64,000 nucleotides of DNA from Allodiplogaster sudhausi (GCA_945643635.1 CALZFC010000251.1:1831001-1895000); one strand, 5' to 3'; shown: positions 11,805 through 23,515, counted from the stretch's first letter. The notes: generated by a model from the letters alone, not told the origin. Translations and numbers: made by a program.

Positions 11805-11893
11805 AGGAACACGATCCGTATTCACCACTGCCACAGCTTGAGCCAGAGCTCGCCGATAAGATTCGTGCCCTCTTCGACAGCGAACACTGTTGA
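11805..11893 (+). pseudogene. Unrecognised exon family II, copy 1
   Basis: After TTTACAG the frame reads DPYSPLPQLEPELADKIRAL then FDSEHC and a TGA. Copies at 12692-12783 (DPYSPLPQFKPELPDSICVL, then TAG) and 21546-21618 (QLKPELADSISVLF) share frame and residues, and the first two share the acceptor. The minus strand is partly open too, so the coding strand is not certain. Parent gene not seen. Confidence 0.35.
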
Positions 11894-12691
11894 CGGCAGC
11901 AGTTGTGACTGGAAACTTTGGTAGAAAAACTTTTTTTCTATTTTCTATTCCTATTAAAAAATACTGTTTTAATTTTAATAAAACCTTTTTTTTTTGAAAA
12001 CCAACGGCGACACAACCAGAAATTATTTATTCTTGTTAAATAATTAAAATATTTGAAAAATATTTTAAAGAAGCACAAATCTCATCCGTAATCTATTTAA
12101 ATTTTCTGTCACCACTGTGACAAGGCGGCGGAACTTATGTACTTTGCACCTCCGTTCAACTGAGAGAAAGAGAGAAAGAAACGAGAGAGATGAACAAGAC
12201 TAACGGCTTATTGACTTAATTCTTAAATATTAATAACATTGTAAATAGAATATTTCATGGAGTTCGCAAGTCGATGAGAAAATAAAGAAAGAAAATGCAT
12301 GGTGAACCCGTGGTTTGCATTACCCTTTTCCCATGAAATGATTGGAAGAAATGCGATACCCCGATTTGTACGATGGGCAATTTCTTCTTATACATACTAT
12401 TTAATGATACATAACGTAAATTGAAAACGGCTAGCTTTTGCAAATATTTCTGAAATTACATTTAAAAGCTTTTACATATCAGCATGTCTATGATTTTGAA
12501 GAAGAAAAAATTAAGAAGATTTTTTTATGTTATTATTAAAATACAATAATTCAGAATTTATGTTTCATATTAGCGAGACAAGATCCGTCTTCACCACTCT
12601 CTCACTCTCTCTCCTCTCGTTCTCTCTCTTTCCTCACGTTCTCTCTGCTCTCTCGTTCTCTCTTTCTCTCCTTTGTTGTTTCACTTTTCAG

Positions 12692-12783
12692 CGGCATACG
12701 ATCCGTATTCACCGCTTCCTCAGTTTAAGCCTGAGCTCCCCGATTCGATTTGCGTCCTCTTCCGCACGGAACTCGCCGGATAG
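12692..12783 (+). pseudogene. Unrecognised exon family II, copy 2
   Basis: Preceded by a CT tract and TTTTCAG. Same peptide core as copy 1 (DPYSPLPQ, then KPELPDS) but a different stop position, which argues for decay rather than a live terminal exon. Confidence 0.35.
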
Positions 12784-13039
12784 GTCAGCTCTATGAAAAA
12801 AATGTTAATTTCAAATTAAGTTTTTTTTTAACGTGTATTTTTTGATTGAAAATATTATTACCAAACATTACTACCAAATGATAGGCTCTTTGTGATCTTT
12901 TCGATAGCACATAGAGCTTGAAATTTGTGATTTCACTTTGTCTGCCCGATGGAAAATAAAACATCATGTCGAAGTGTTAATGCAGAATGCATTCTAGCGA
13001 TTACTACAAATCATTGTCAGCTGTTTACTTGTGATGATT
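12784..13039. other. AT-rich spacer
   Basis: No exon or repeat could be assigned. Confidence 0.5.
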
Positions 13040-13100
13040 TCAAGGGAAATTGGCATTTAGATGAAAGATCGGGATAGAGAAGTAGAGAAAAGAGAGAGAG

Positions 13101-13131
<31 letters not shown>

Positions 13132-14060
13132 AGTAGAGAGAAAAGAAAGAGAGAAAGAGGGAGGGTGCAGAAATAGAATAAATAAGATGGAAGGGTAGTG
13201 AGAAAGGGAAAGAGATAACTGAGAGGGAGAGAGAAGGTGATAACCTGAGAGATAGAGAACGAGAGAGAGAGAGAGACCGTGAAAGGGAGAGAAAGAGATA
13301 GAGAGCGAAAGGGGAATATAAGGCTGATGGAGAAGCAGTGACATAGAATAAAACGACGAATAAGAGATCATTCTCAAGACGACAACGGTGGTTTTCATTA
13401 CGACCGACAAAATAAAAGCCTTCGCAAAATAGATCATACGATATGAAGCCACCGGAATATACATAGAACAAAAAAATTAAAACGGAAGATAAACCACTTG
13501 AGTGAAGTGTCAAGTGATTTGACAAAAAATAACTATAAAAAAATTCTTAATATGGTGACAAGAAAAAGTAGATAAAATTAATTAATTTCCTCACCTCAGT
13601 AAAGGGAATCTCGGTCACGACTGATATTGTCTGCGCCTCGATGAAACTTAAAAATATCCATTTTGTCTGAGGCAGTGTGGCCGGGAAGTAGGAACAGCCA
13701 CGCCCCCTCCGGGGGTCAGGCTGCTCCGAATACTTGCCAGCCAGATTTCACATTGTCTCATAACAAAATAAACAAATAAAATATTTAATAAAATGATTAC
13801 AGGTAAAATATAATTTATTTTGATATATCATTTACTGTATATATGCATACTGTAAGAAATAAATGATTGACAGTAAATCATACTAATTTCAAATTTAAAT
13901 TTCCCGCCTGCTCACTTCCTGCATTCGCTCTTTCTCTGAATGAAGAGGAAGCCGGAGAAGAACTGGAGAGAGTTCTCAATGAGAGTCGGCGGTCTGCACG
14001 CATCGGAGTGGCGGGCACTCGCTTCCAGGCCGGCGGCCACGTTCTCCTTTATATAGACTT
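13040..14060 (-). pseudogene. Inverted CLCC1 copy G (exons 7 and 8 with introns)
   Basis: On the minus strand, exon 7 (14046-13916) has the full 131-nt length, an open frame (ENVAAGLEASARHSD...), the AAAG acceptor and a GTGAGC donor. About 270 bp further lies exon 8 (13646-13597, IEAQTISVVTEIPFTE) with a GTGAGG donor, then the intron-8 segment and its long CT tract (GA on plus). This is an inverted duplication of the 32.2-33.1 kb part of CLCC1. Exon 9 is absent, so it is a partial gene, but exon 7 is nearly identical to the original, hence recent. Confidence 0.85.
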
Positions 14061-14290
14061 TCTTTCTCTGTCTCTCTCTCTCTCTCGCTCTCTTTCTTTT
14101 TCTCTCTGTTTTTTCTCACTCTCTCTCTCTCTCTCTCTCGCTCTCGATCTATCGCTCTCTCTCTCGCTCTCGATCTATCGCTCTCTCTCTCGCGCGCGCA
14201 CTCTCTCTCTTTCTCTTTTTGAATCTCTCTCTCTCTCTCTCGCTCTCTCTCTCGCTCTTTGGATCTCTCCGACTCAGCTGTGTTACCGTC
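14061..14290 (+). repeat. (CT)n-rich tract
   Basis: 230 bp of CT repeat with CG interruptions, directly next to the inverted exon 7 copy, as in copy H at 22360. Confidence 0.9.
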
Positions 14291-15895
14291 TTGCTATTTG
14301 AGTCTGATACAAAATACTGAATGTTGACCGCATATACTTCATATGCGTCGGCTATCATTTACTTTTACCGCAATGAGAAACATATCTTTCAAGTTCGTTT
14401 GGACAGTGAGGATATCCATCGTAATTCCTATTCCTTTGGCACTTTTGGCATAGGAGGTTTTCTCTGCCTCAATTTAAATATATTTACGTTAAACTATCAT
14501 TTTTTATATCTACTTTTTGGCTGACATTAGTGATACTTTCTCATTCCGTTGCATGTACTCTCTCCATTGTCATCAAAATTACGTGTGTTCGTGCAATTTT
14601 TCATTATTTTTCGTTAGAACGAGTCCGACAAGCGCATTCCCATCACGACTGTCGACGTACACAGCATAGCACATTGAAATAGTGGAACTCCATTCGCTCT
14701 TGCTTAGTATGGGAAAAATTTTCAAACATCGCGCCAAATTGCTACCAAGAATATTATTTAAACTTCCCGCAATTTTCAAAAAAATTTAGCATGGCAACAC
14801 TGTGGCCACCGGGGCCAACAGATTCGTGCGTTGGTGCGGTATATCGACGCTCGCAACCGACATTAGCCGGCCTTTTCTATAAAGAGAGTACGAAGGGCTC
14901 AAAGCAGAGAGATGGGAGGAGAGGGATAAGGTACCCGTTTCAAAATGAACTAGTCCCATACTTGCGAAAAGCCGTCCGAGATAGGTTGCTAAACACTCCT
15001 AATAACCAAAGTGCTGCGTTTGTTGAGTTCCTTTTTTGAATAGCACTAGTCCAAATGATCCATTCGGATCAGTACAGTGCAAATTTGGTCACAATCAGTC
15101 CTGGGCCGGCTTATGAATGGCTAATTTCATAAATATTAGACGATGAATTATTCCGTCTGATTGCAAGATCATTCATTGTCTATCAATTCGTCACCATTTG
15201 TAGAAGTTGTTTACAAGAGGACTTGTTCGAATTAATCATCACGTTTTTTGTGTCTTATTTCTGAGTCAATCGACCAATTGCAATCTGAACGTTCGATTGC
15301 TGTTCATTTTAGTCATTGAGCAGCCTAAAAGAATTGTTCATTTTATATCTCTGGCATCTTTCATTTCGCTTTGCTATTTTTAGAACAAAGCTCGCTTCAA
15401 ACATTCACAATTCTTCTAACCTGCGCGACAAATCTAGCATTATTAGAGTATTTATGTTAGAAATTTTTATTTGTAAAAATAATTTTTTAACAGTACAACA
15501 TTTGGCGAGAACGAAATAAAGTCTTGAATTATTGCGAAAGACATGAGGAACAAGAGGGAGAAATAGAAAGATCCAAAAACAAATTATATTAGTTTGCACA
15601 GTCATAATGTCGAATCTAGCTGTTAAATATTATTTTAGAAATGTTTGAAATGTATGTTATTGCTCTAAAATCATGTTGATTGTTTTATCTTGTGTAACGG
15701 GAGGCTTCTCCTTTCTACTCATCTTTTCATGAGAAAAGGGCTGCGCAAACCACGGGTTCACCTTATACATTTCTTGTTCGACCCGAACACCAAGAAAAAT
15801 TCTACGTGATTTATAACTTGTATTATCAATATATACATAGCATAACTTTCCTAAGGAGGCAAGTTAATAATACGTTATTCATCTTCCTTCTCATT
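14291..15895. other. Duplicated spacer and AT-rich DNA, no gene
   Basis: 14290-14600 shares sequence with 18655-18930 and 22445-22610 (CTTTCAAGTTCGTTTGG, ATTCCTATTCCTTT). A remnant of the unrecognised exon family I lies at 14624-14665 (ESDKRIPITTVDV). An open frame at 14791-15039 has no conserved partner or splice support. An inverted GTGGTTTGC repeat lies near 15735. Confidence 0.5.
14624..14665 (+). pseudogene. Unrecognised exon family I, copy 2
   Basis: AACGAG then a frame ESDKRIPITTVDVHS, aligned with copies at 4214 and 18961 for about 14 codons before diverging. Confidence 0.35.
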
Positions 15896-16034
15896 CGTTT
15901 TCTCTCTCTCTCTCTCTCTCTCTCCCTCTGTCTCCCTCTCTCATATCTCAAACGCAGTCGTTCGCTATCCAACAGTATTGCCATTGCTGAGGAACGCAAT
16001 TTAAGCATTTTTAATAGGAAAAATTCTTTTATAT

Positions 16035-16150
16035 TAACATTGTAGTCATCGGAGCCGTCAACATTCTTCAATAACGACGAATAGCAGGCTTTTTGCGCGG
16101 AAAGTTCAGATGGTTCGGCATGTTTTCTCTTTATTTGGATTTATTAACTG
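16035..16150 (+). pseudogene. 7TM receptor-like fragment, degraded copy 3
   Basis: Plus strand IVVIGAVNIL followed by a stop and remnants of the GAATAGCAG...CGCGC...AAA segment of the minus-strand copies at 9.4 and 9.8 kb. Similarity is visible over about 90 bp only. Confidence 0.35.
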
Positions 16151-16302
16151 CCATTATCAGCCAAGAAAGTTACAAACGGGCGGTTCTATCTACATACCTT
16201 TCCTTTCAATATAAGAACAAGATGGAGAAAAATAAAGAAAGATCCAAAAGAACAAAGGAAGTCGTCTCATTTCATCTCGAGTCTCTCTCTCCTGAATTTT
16301 AG

Positions 16303-17211
16303 TTACTGTCATCGACTTCTTGACGAACATTCGTCTTCCTCTCCTCGAACAGGCGCTTCAGCCGAGCATTATGATAGTCTATGAAACGGCATTATGAAAG
16401 TCCTTCCTGACTGCGAGCGGAGCAGGGAACTGGAAGATTATTTCTATATTTCATAGGAAAGAGAATGGGGTTCCTTGTGGTCTTCACTAGACATTAAGAT
16501 GAAGGTATGTATGTATGTGCAACAATGTAGAAATTGCCAGATAATAAATTCTGTTTCAGAGGACATCTAAAAAGAAACATAAAAAGAAACAGACGTCCAA
16601 ATGAAATCAGATCAAGTAGTCGAGGATCGACTGTTGCTGGCCCCTCTCTGATTCCAACTGCAGGATCGGTTGGCAATTTGACTGCTTGGTCTTCTTCAAC
16701 TACTGCTTCTCCCCATAGCATCGCCGGGGTTAAAGTGTGGCGCTTGTTCTTAAAGAAGCGAAGAAATCGACTCTCTCTCTCACCATCGCTGTATTTCTCT
16801 CTCTCTCATTCTTTCCCTCTCCATCTCCAACCTTCGCCATGGCTCCTTCGTCTTCACTTCCAAACCAGCCACAAGCAGCGATAGCCACCGTTCCGAGTAC
16901 GAGAAGAAGGAGGCAGAGGGCGAGTCGGCGGCTCTTCTTCATAGTGCGAGGTGCTTCTTCTGCCACATGCAAGGGGAGCAGTGGCTGTTCCTTTCGCGAT
17001 GCAGCGGCAGCTGGGAAAATATATAAACATTAAAATTTAATTAATTAATTAAATATGCATTATGAAAGTCTAATTATAAGAGAATTTATTATTTGATGAG
17101 GAATATTAATAGTCTTCTCGAATTACCCTTGTCCATGTCCATTTGCAGTTCGAATGGCACGACCAGACGCTTCCGTGCAGCCTTATCGATTGAATAAATC
17201 TTCATTCTCCT
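16303..17211 (-). CDS. Candidate membrane-protein gene on the minus strand
   Basis: Two minus-strand exons join in phase. Exon 17211-17127 (MKIYSIDKAARKRLVVPF then ELQMDMDK, donor GTAATT) and a second beginning after TTTTCCCAG near 17017 and ending at 16832 (donor GTTGGA). The joined peptide has a basic run KKSRR followed by a hydrophobic helix LALCLLLLVLGTVAIAA and an acidic stretch SEDEG, the layout of a type II membrane protein. Further candidate exons lie near 16705-16590 (KLPTDPAVGIREGPATV) and 16372-16303 (NARLKRLFEERKTNV, then TAA), but their joins are not resolved; near 16380 an 18-nt tandem repeat carries a stop. The topology recalls ITM2/BRICHOS proteins; that is an analogy only. 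Confidence 0.35.
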
Positions 17212-18300
17212 CTGCAAGAATATTTCTAACAAGAGATATTAAACAGAGATGATTAAAACAGTTTTGGAGAGTCAAATAGAATATAAAAGGAATGGAATGG
17301 AGGCTGTTCTCTGCTTATGTAACCGAAAGAAGGTTATTAACAACTAGTAAAGACGATGATTTAGGCAGGGGCTTATAGCCCTGAGGCAATATTTCGAGCC
17401 ATATTAGTACACTTTCACATTCTCGCACTCCCTCACTCACTCTGCAGCTGACTCCGCTCATCAAGGGAAAACTCTCATTGGCATTTCGCAGTAATAATTA
17501 GATGACGAAGCTCGGTTTCATACGCCTTTCAGACTTGTCGACGTTTTGACACCGCCCACAAAAATGTCTTATTCTGCACGTAATTATCACACAAACCGTT
17601 ATTATTATCTAGTGAAGTCTCGAAATAATAGCGACTGAATTTGGTATCTCTATTCATTTATCTAGTTATTATGTAGATATTTCACAAATTGCGTCAATGA
17701 AATTGCCAAATAGTATTCCTACATATCCTGGATGATATATATAGATTTCCCATACTTTTCGGTAGTTCCGTTGTAGAATGGAATACTCTCTCAGCCAAAC
17801 TATGAGATTATGTCGCTCACTACGACCCACTCTCTTCCCTTCTTCCAAAAGCGAGAGAACGAGAGAGAAAGACAGAGAGAGAAAGAGAAAGACAGAGAGA
17901 GAAGAGAGAGTGAGAGAGAGATAGAGAGAGAGAGAAGTGACGACGGTTCTTGTCCTGCAAATAAGAAAGTCAAACAGAGAGAGCTTTATTGTCTTATTTT
18001 GTTGTCAAAAATTCTTCTTGATTTTTGATTTAAAATCATACATACTTACATATACGTAGAAGCTCACTTTACTTGTCGTTGTTTTAGAAATATTTATAAA
18101 GGTGCCGCAAAATCGAGGGCATCAAATTCTTCCCACCTTTTCATGGAAAATGGGCAGCGCAAACCACGGGTTCACCATTCGTTTTTTGTTTCTTCTTCAT
18201 TTTTGTTCGACTGTATTTTTTAAGCGATTTATTAATATTATTAGAATATTATAATAGTATTATCAATATTTAGCTTAATAACGATATAAAGAAAACATGT
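17212..18300. other. Spacer with GA tract, no gene seen
   Basis: AT-rich DNA, a GA tract at 17850-17940 and an inverted copy of the GTGGTTTGC repeat near 18150. No supported exon on either strand. Confidence 0.5.
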
Positions 18301-18433
18301 CAATAAGATGTCTTTCATCCTTCCTGTTTCCCTCTCTCTTTCGTATTCTCTCTGTTCCATCGCATTCTCGCTCACTCCCTCTCACTTACTCTTCCGAACT
18401 CTATCTATCTCTTTCTCCGCTCTCTCTCACACT

Positions 18434-18480
<47 letters not shown>

Positions 18481-18503
18481 CCTCTTTCTCTCTCTCTCAC
18501 TCT

Positions 18504-18543
<40 letters not shown>

Positions 18544-18583
18544 CTCCCTCTCTCTCTCTTTCTCTCTCTCTTTCGCTCTCTCT

Positions 18584-18622
<39 letters not shown>

Positions 18623-18640
18623 CGCTCTCTCCGACTCATC
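18301..18640 (+). repeat. (CT)n-rich tract
   Basis: About 330 bp of CT repeat. Its leading part (CCCTCTCTCTTTCGTATTCTC) also begins the tract at 11220, so the two tracts descend from one duplicated block. Confidence 0.9.
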
Positions 18641-18960
18641 CTTGCAACCGTCTTATTTGAGTGGGATACAAATTGCGGAATGTTGATCACATACATTTAA
18701 CTTGCAGCGGCTATCACTTAATTTACAGTAATGAGATATCTTTCAAGTTCGTTTGGTCAGTGAGGCTATCCACTTTAATCCCTATTCCTTTTGCACAGGA
18801 GATTTTCTCTGCCTCAATTTAAATATATTTACCTTGAACTATAATATGTATGATAACAACTTGTTGGCTGACGTTCTCGATACTTTCTCATTCCGTTTCA
18901 TGAACTCTCTCCCTTGTCATCCAAATTCCGCGTGTTCGGGTAATTTTTTGTTTCAACGAG

Positions 18961-19038
18961 GCCGACAAGTCCATTCACTTTACGATTGCCGACGTGGACA
19001 GAGAGGACGAGCTCATGAAGGACGGGGTGGAATTTACA
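18961..19038 (+). pseudogene. Unrecognised exon family I, copy 3
   Basis: After CAACGAG the frame reads ADKSIHFTIADVDREDELMK then DGVEF. This is the most coding-like copy. The upstream 300 bp also match the 4.1 kb and 14.3 kb copies. Changes among the copies fall mostly at third positions of this frame. No flanking exon could be joined, and the product is not recognised. Confidence 0.4.
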
Positions 19039-19599
19039 TATTTCTAATTAGACTTTTCACAAATAAAGTTATATACATACATATATGTATATAATCATTA
19101 AAAAAACATGTTGTATATTGTAAAATAAAATTCAAAAGAGAGAAAAAATTTTGTCTAGCAGTAATTCATTGCCATTTGACAGCGGTCTCCCTGTTCTCTC
19201 CTATCAATCGTCTTGCTTGCGTGAGTCTGCTCTTCTCTCAATATACTTCTGTCTCCTCTGCGTTCTCCCCTCCCTATTGGCACAACACGTCAAATAACAC
19301 TTAATTCATATTAAATAAAGTAAAACAACAACCAGAATCTCATTTACCCTCACTCACGTTAGAATTGTTATTCCATCTCCAAGCAATGAAATCAGGACAG
19401 GATAAGTTTGATCATTCCAAACAGAAAAAAACCCTCTTGAGAATAAAACAAATAAATTACGAAATGATAATAAGGGAAAACAATCGGGACTCGTAAAGTG
19501 TTTATCTTCTTATTTATTTCATTTTTCTCTGGTAATCTGACTTGAATTCAGCATTTTTAGGCCATTGTACATAGATATTTATTTGTCTTTTATTTTTCT

Positions 19600-19962
19600 A
19601 TTCATAATAAACTTCATACCGGAGAGTCTGTTTTCTGAATGGCCTTTATTGCGCCGGATGAAGTGAAAACCACCGTTGTCATGTTGAGCATGATCTCGTA
19701 TTCGTGGTGCTATTCTATAAAACTGCCTCTCTTTTTACCTTTTATTCCCCTTTCGATGTCTACCTCTTTCTCTCTCCCTCTCTCTCTCACACACACTTCC
19801 TCTCATTTCTCTCTTTCTCTTTCTATGTACATATCTCGCTGTCTCTCTATCCCCTTCCATCTTAATTACTCTCTTTAAGCCCCCTAACTTATCTCTCTCT
19901 CTCTCTCTCTCTCTCACTCTCTCTCACTCTCTTCATCTCTTTTTATCTCTCTGTCTCTTCTC

Positions 19963-19993
<31 letters not shown>

Positions 19994-20110
19994 AGTTCTC
20001 TCTCTCTCTTCCTCCTTCTCATTGTCAGGTCGTCTCCCTACACGTGTTCCTCTTCTCTCTCATCTCCGCCTTCGGCTACCGGATCTAATCGCGCTCGAGC
20101 CGCATGTTAG
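19600..20110 (+). pseudogene. CLCC1 fragment D (intron 8, exon 10)
   Basis: Intron-8 segment at 19620-19725 (GCCTTTATTGCGCCGGATGA), a CT tract to 20010, then exon 10 from 20029 (VVSLHVFLFSLISAFGYRI) with an in-frame stop and the ending CTCGAGCCGCATG. Exon 9 missing. Confidence 0.75.
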
Positions 20111-20330
20111 GTTTTTTTTTAATGTCACACCTTTTTTTAAATTTCATGCCTCGAAAATTTCACACCGAAAGTGGCCTCTCATGGAACTGCACAATCGGGC
20201 ATTGATGGCATTTAAAAATGATATTTATTTTCGACACCCAGAAAGAAATGTTGTATTAAATTTTAAAATTAAACTAAATAATTTGTTTTAAGTTGAAGAT
20301 CGGGCTTTGTCGTTAATCGCTCTTTTTTAA

Positions 20331-20775
20331 AGGAAGTATCCGAGGAAAAAATAACTTCTTCTTTTATGTTCCCATATGATCAAGTCTGGCCTAAAAGATC
20401 GATTAGAGCTGCTTCCGCTTTACGAAAGTCAGTATTTAGGTAATTTGCATTTGTTTTATGGAATACGGTAGAAAACGTCTCTGTCGATGCACCCGGTGTA
20501 TGCTCAAATCCAAGCAAGGAATGCCAACGGGTGGGAAGAAGAGGCAGTCTCTGACCGTCTTGCCCACTTAGCACCCCATTTTCACCAAGAGATGAGAGAT
20601 ACAGACGTTAGAGAAAAGCGAGACAATGAAAGAAGTCGAGAGAGGATAGATACACTTACGTTTCAAATTTGAAATTTTGTAGCGGGCGCTCAAAAAAGGC
20701 TCATCCAATTGGGAGTTTAGCACAGTTTGAAACGTAATTTTATTAGATACGGTATTCTTTCGTCGGATACTTCCT
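20331..20775. mobile_element. 445-bp MITE flanked by TTAA
   Basis: Terminal inverted repeats AGGAAGTATCCGAGGAAA (left) and the complement of AGGAAGTATCCGACGAAA (right). Both ends abut TTAA (20327-20330 and 20776-20779), the target site used by piggyBac-type transposases. No transposase frame inside, so it would be non-autonomous. Confidence 0.7.
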
Positions 20776-20829
20776 TTAACAGGTAGACATTTGAGAGGAC
20801 TCGCAAGAGTAGGTGGCACAAAATTTTAA

Positions 20830-21140
20830 GGTGGTATATAGCAAAAGCAAAATTTTTGAGCGGCCATATACCCACCCAACCATCTCTGACCGCGGCGTAT
20901 GCGCCTTGCTCAAATTTTTATACTACCGGAATTCGGATCATTCATCAATAATGATTATCAAAGGTGTTGCTGATTAAGGTTAATATATTGAAATTGAGGT
21001 AGGGAGAACCTCCTATTCCAAAATTTTGAATGGAGTCTGACTTGAAATTGTTGCCCCCATTGAGAATGAGCACTAGAATTCAAAGAATCATCTCGTCGCT
21101 GTAAATTAATTTATGCAGATCAACATTTCGCATTTTGTAT
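20830..21140. repeat. Segmental duplicate of 9930-10215
   Basis: See the partner block. Both copies are followed by a GA tract (21175-21370 here). The pair shows that blocks of several hundred bases moved between the 10 kb and 21 kb regions. Confidence 0.8.
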
Positions 21141-21359
21141 CCATCCAAGACGATTACACAGGAACTGAGTCTGACAGAGAGAGAGAGAACGAGAGAGAGA
21201 GAGAGAGAAAGAGAAATAAAGAGATAGTGAGAAAAAGACAGAGAGATACAGAACGAGAAAGAGTGAGAGTCCGGAAGAGTGAGCGAATAAGGATAAAGAT
21301 TGGGAGGGAGAGTTAGAGGTAGCGTGGAGAGAGACGAGAGAGAGAGACTGCGAAAAAAA

Positions 21360-22345
21360 GAGAGAGAAACGAGAGAGATTAAGATAAGTAACGGCTTACT
21401 CACTTGATTCTAAAATATTAATAATATTGTTAATACGATACTTCATGGAGTTCGCAAGTAGATGAGCAAATAAAGAGAAAAAAACGCATTGTGAACGCGT
21501 GGTTTGTACTGCCCTTTTACCATGAAATGATTGGAAGACGAGCAGCCTCACAATCAGCTTAAGCCTGAACTCGCCGATTCGATTTCCGTCCTCTTCCTCC
21601 CAGAACGCCAGGATTATAAAGCAGATATAAAGCAGAATGAGAAACAGTGACATAGAATAAAACGACAAATAAAACATCATGCTCAAGACGACAACCGTGG
21701 TTTTCATTACGACCGACACAATAAAAGCCTTCGCAAAATAGATCATCCGATCTTAGGGCCTTCACGAGAGGACAAAATATATAGAACAAGAAAATTAATA
21801 TGAGAACATAACCACTTGAGTCAAGTGTCAAATGATTTGACAAAACATAATTATAAAAACAGTTCTTAGTATGGTAACAAAAAGTGGCAGATAAAATTGA
21901 TTAATTTCCTCATCTCAGTAAACGGAATCTCTGATACGACCGATATTGTCTGCGCCTTGATGACCGCTAAAAATATCCATATTGATTGATTGTGAAGCAG
22001 TAACCCATTGTTATTATGTGGCAGGGAAAGAGTCTCCGAATACTTCACATTGTCTCATTACAAAATAAATAAATAAAATATTAAAAAAAAAAATTACGAG
22101 TAAAACATAATTTATTTTGATATATCATTTACTGTATATATATAAGAAATAAATGATTGACAGTAAATCATAATAATTTCAAATTCAAATTTCCCGCCTG
22201 CTCACTTCCTGCATTCGCTCTTTTCTGAATGAAGAGGAAGCCGGAGAAGAACTGAAGAGAGTTCTCAATGAGAGTCGGCGGTCTGCACGCATCGGAGTGG
22301 CGGGCACTCGCTTCCAGGCGGGCGGCCACGTTCTCCTTTAAATAG
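21360..22345 (-). pseudogene. Inverted CLCC1 copy H (exons 7 and 8 with introns)
   Basis: Same content and order as copy G. Minus-strand exon 7 (22335-22206) lacks one base relative to the original (CTCTTTTCTG for CTCTTTCTCTG on the plus strand) and is frameshifted. Exon 8 is near 21966-21917 (IKAQTISVVSEIPFTE). The intron-8 segment lies near 21655-21745. A family II exon fragment is embedded at 21546-21618. A CT tract follows at 22360-22400. Confidence 0.82.
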
Positions 22346-22357
22346 ACTTTCTTTCTA

Positions 22358-22400
<43 letters not shown>

Positions 22401-22449
22401 ATCTATTTTCCTCCGCTCTCCGACTCAGCTGTGTAACCATCTTGCTATT

Positions 22450-23500
22450 TGAGTCTGATACAAAATCAGGAATGTTGACCGCAAATACTTCATTTGCGTC
22501 GGCTATCATTTACTTTTACAGCTATGAGATACATATCTTTCAAGTTCGTTTGGTCAGCGAGGGTATACATTTTAATTCCTATTCCTTTGGTACTTTTGGT
22601 ACCTTAAATGCTAATGTTTGAAATGTTAATTTTTCATGAAAGGATCAATATTCTAATAGGGAGGTGGAGTTCATGGGTGAGAAGGATGTCCTCAGTCTCC
22701 TTCAAGAGTTGCTCATCTGCAAAGAAGATAAAATCACTCTAGAAGTCAATCTTGATAATGACTGTTGGCTGAATTCTCTTGAGCTCGACGCTGCCTTTCT
22801 CTTTCTCTTACAGTATTACTCCAAAACCTCCATTGCTTCTCCAATCCCTCTGCAACTATTCCTCCTTCGGAAGCCAAGGATGTCTGCCGGTGAGCAGCAG
22901 AATTGCTGATCGTGAGTATTCATAGTGTATCATGAAATGATTCTCGGCAGTTCTGCCTCTTCATTTCGTTTCCTCTTCTTACCAAAGATATAAACTCAAT
23001 TAAATGCTTATCTCTAAAAAGGTCAAATAACACTTAATTCATATAACATAAAGTCAAACAACAACCAGAATCTCAATTACTCTCACTCACCCTTGAATTG
23101 CTATTCCATCTCCAAGCAATGAAACCTGGACAGGATAAGTTTGAACATTCCTTACAGAAAAAAACCCTTTTGACTACAAAGAAATAAATTACGAAATAAT
23201 AATAAGGGATAAGAATCGGGACTGGTAAAGTATTTTATCTTCTTTTTTATTTCATCTTTTTCTCTTCTATTTATTCGACCATATAGTCAGCAAAATCAAG
23301 GAGTCCATTTTCATCGGGCAATCTGACTTACGCTTAATTATGAAGAATTCAGACCTTGTCGAGGCTCACTGAGTAGTTATCGTCACTAAATATGCTCTAA
23401 TGTTTCTCGTAAGGCTTCAAAGTCGCCTTATTAGGAGTCAATTTAAAATCATAAGGCCAATGCAGAAATTTATTTTTCTTTTATTTTTCTATTTAATGCG
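22450..23500. other. Duplicated spacer, no gene seen
   Basis: Starts with the CTTTCAAGTTCGTTTGG block shared with 14.4 and 18.7 kb. 23000-23250 repeats 19290-19500 (CAACAACCAGAATCTCA, CCAAGCAATGAAA). An open frame at 22664-22909 has no splice or homology support. Confidence 0.5.
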
Positions 23501-23515
23501 AACAGCACAATCCCG

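Noticed and set aside
13867..14301. Plus-strand frame with NEEEAGEELERVLNESRRSA, found three times
   Set aside because: It is the antisense of CLCC1 exon 7, which has splice sites and a family match on the other strand.
14791..15039. 82-codon frame starting MATLWPPGPTDSC
   Set aside because: No splice sites, no second copy in frame, no recognisable family.
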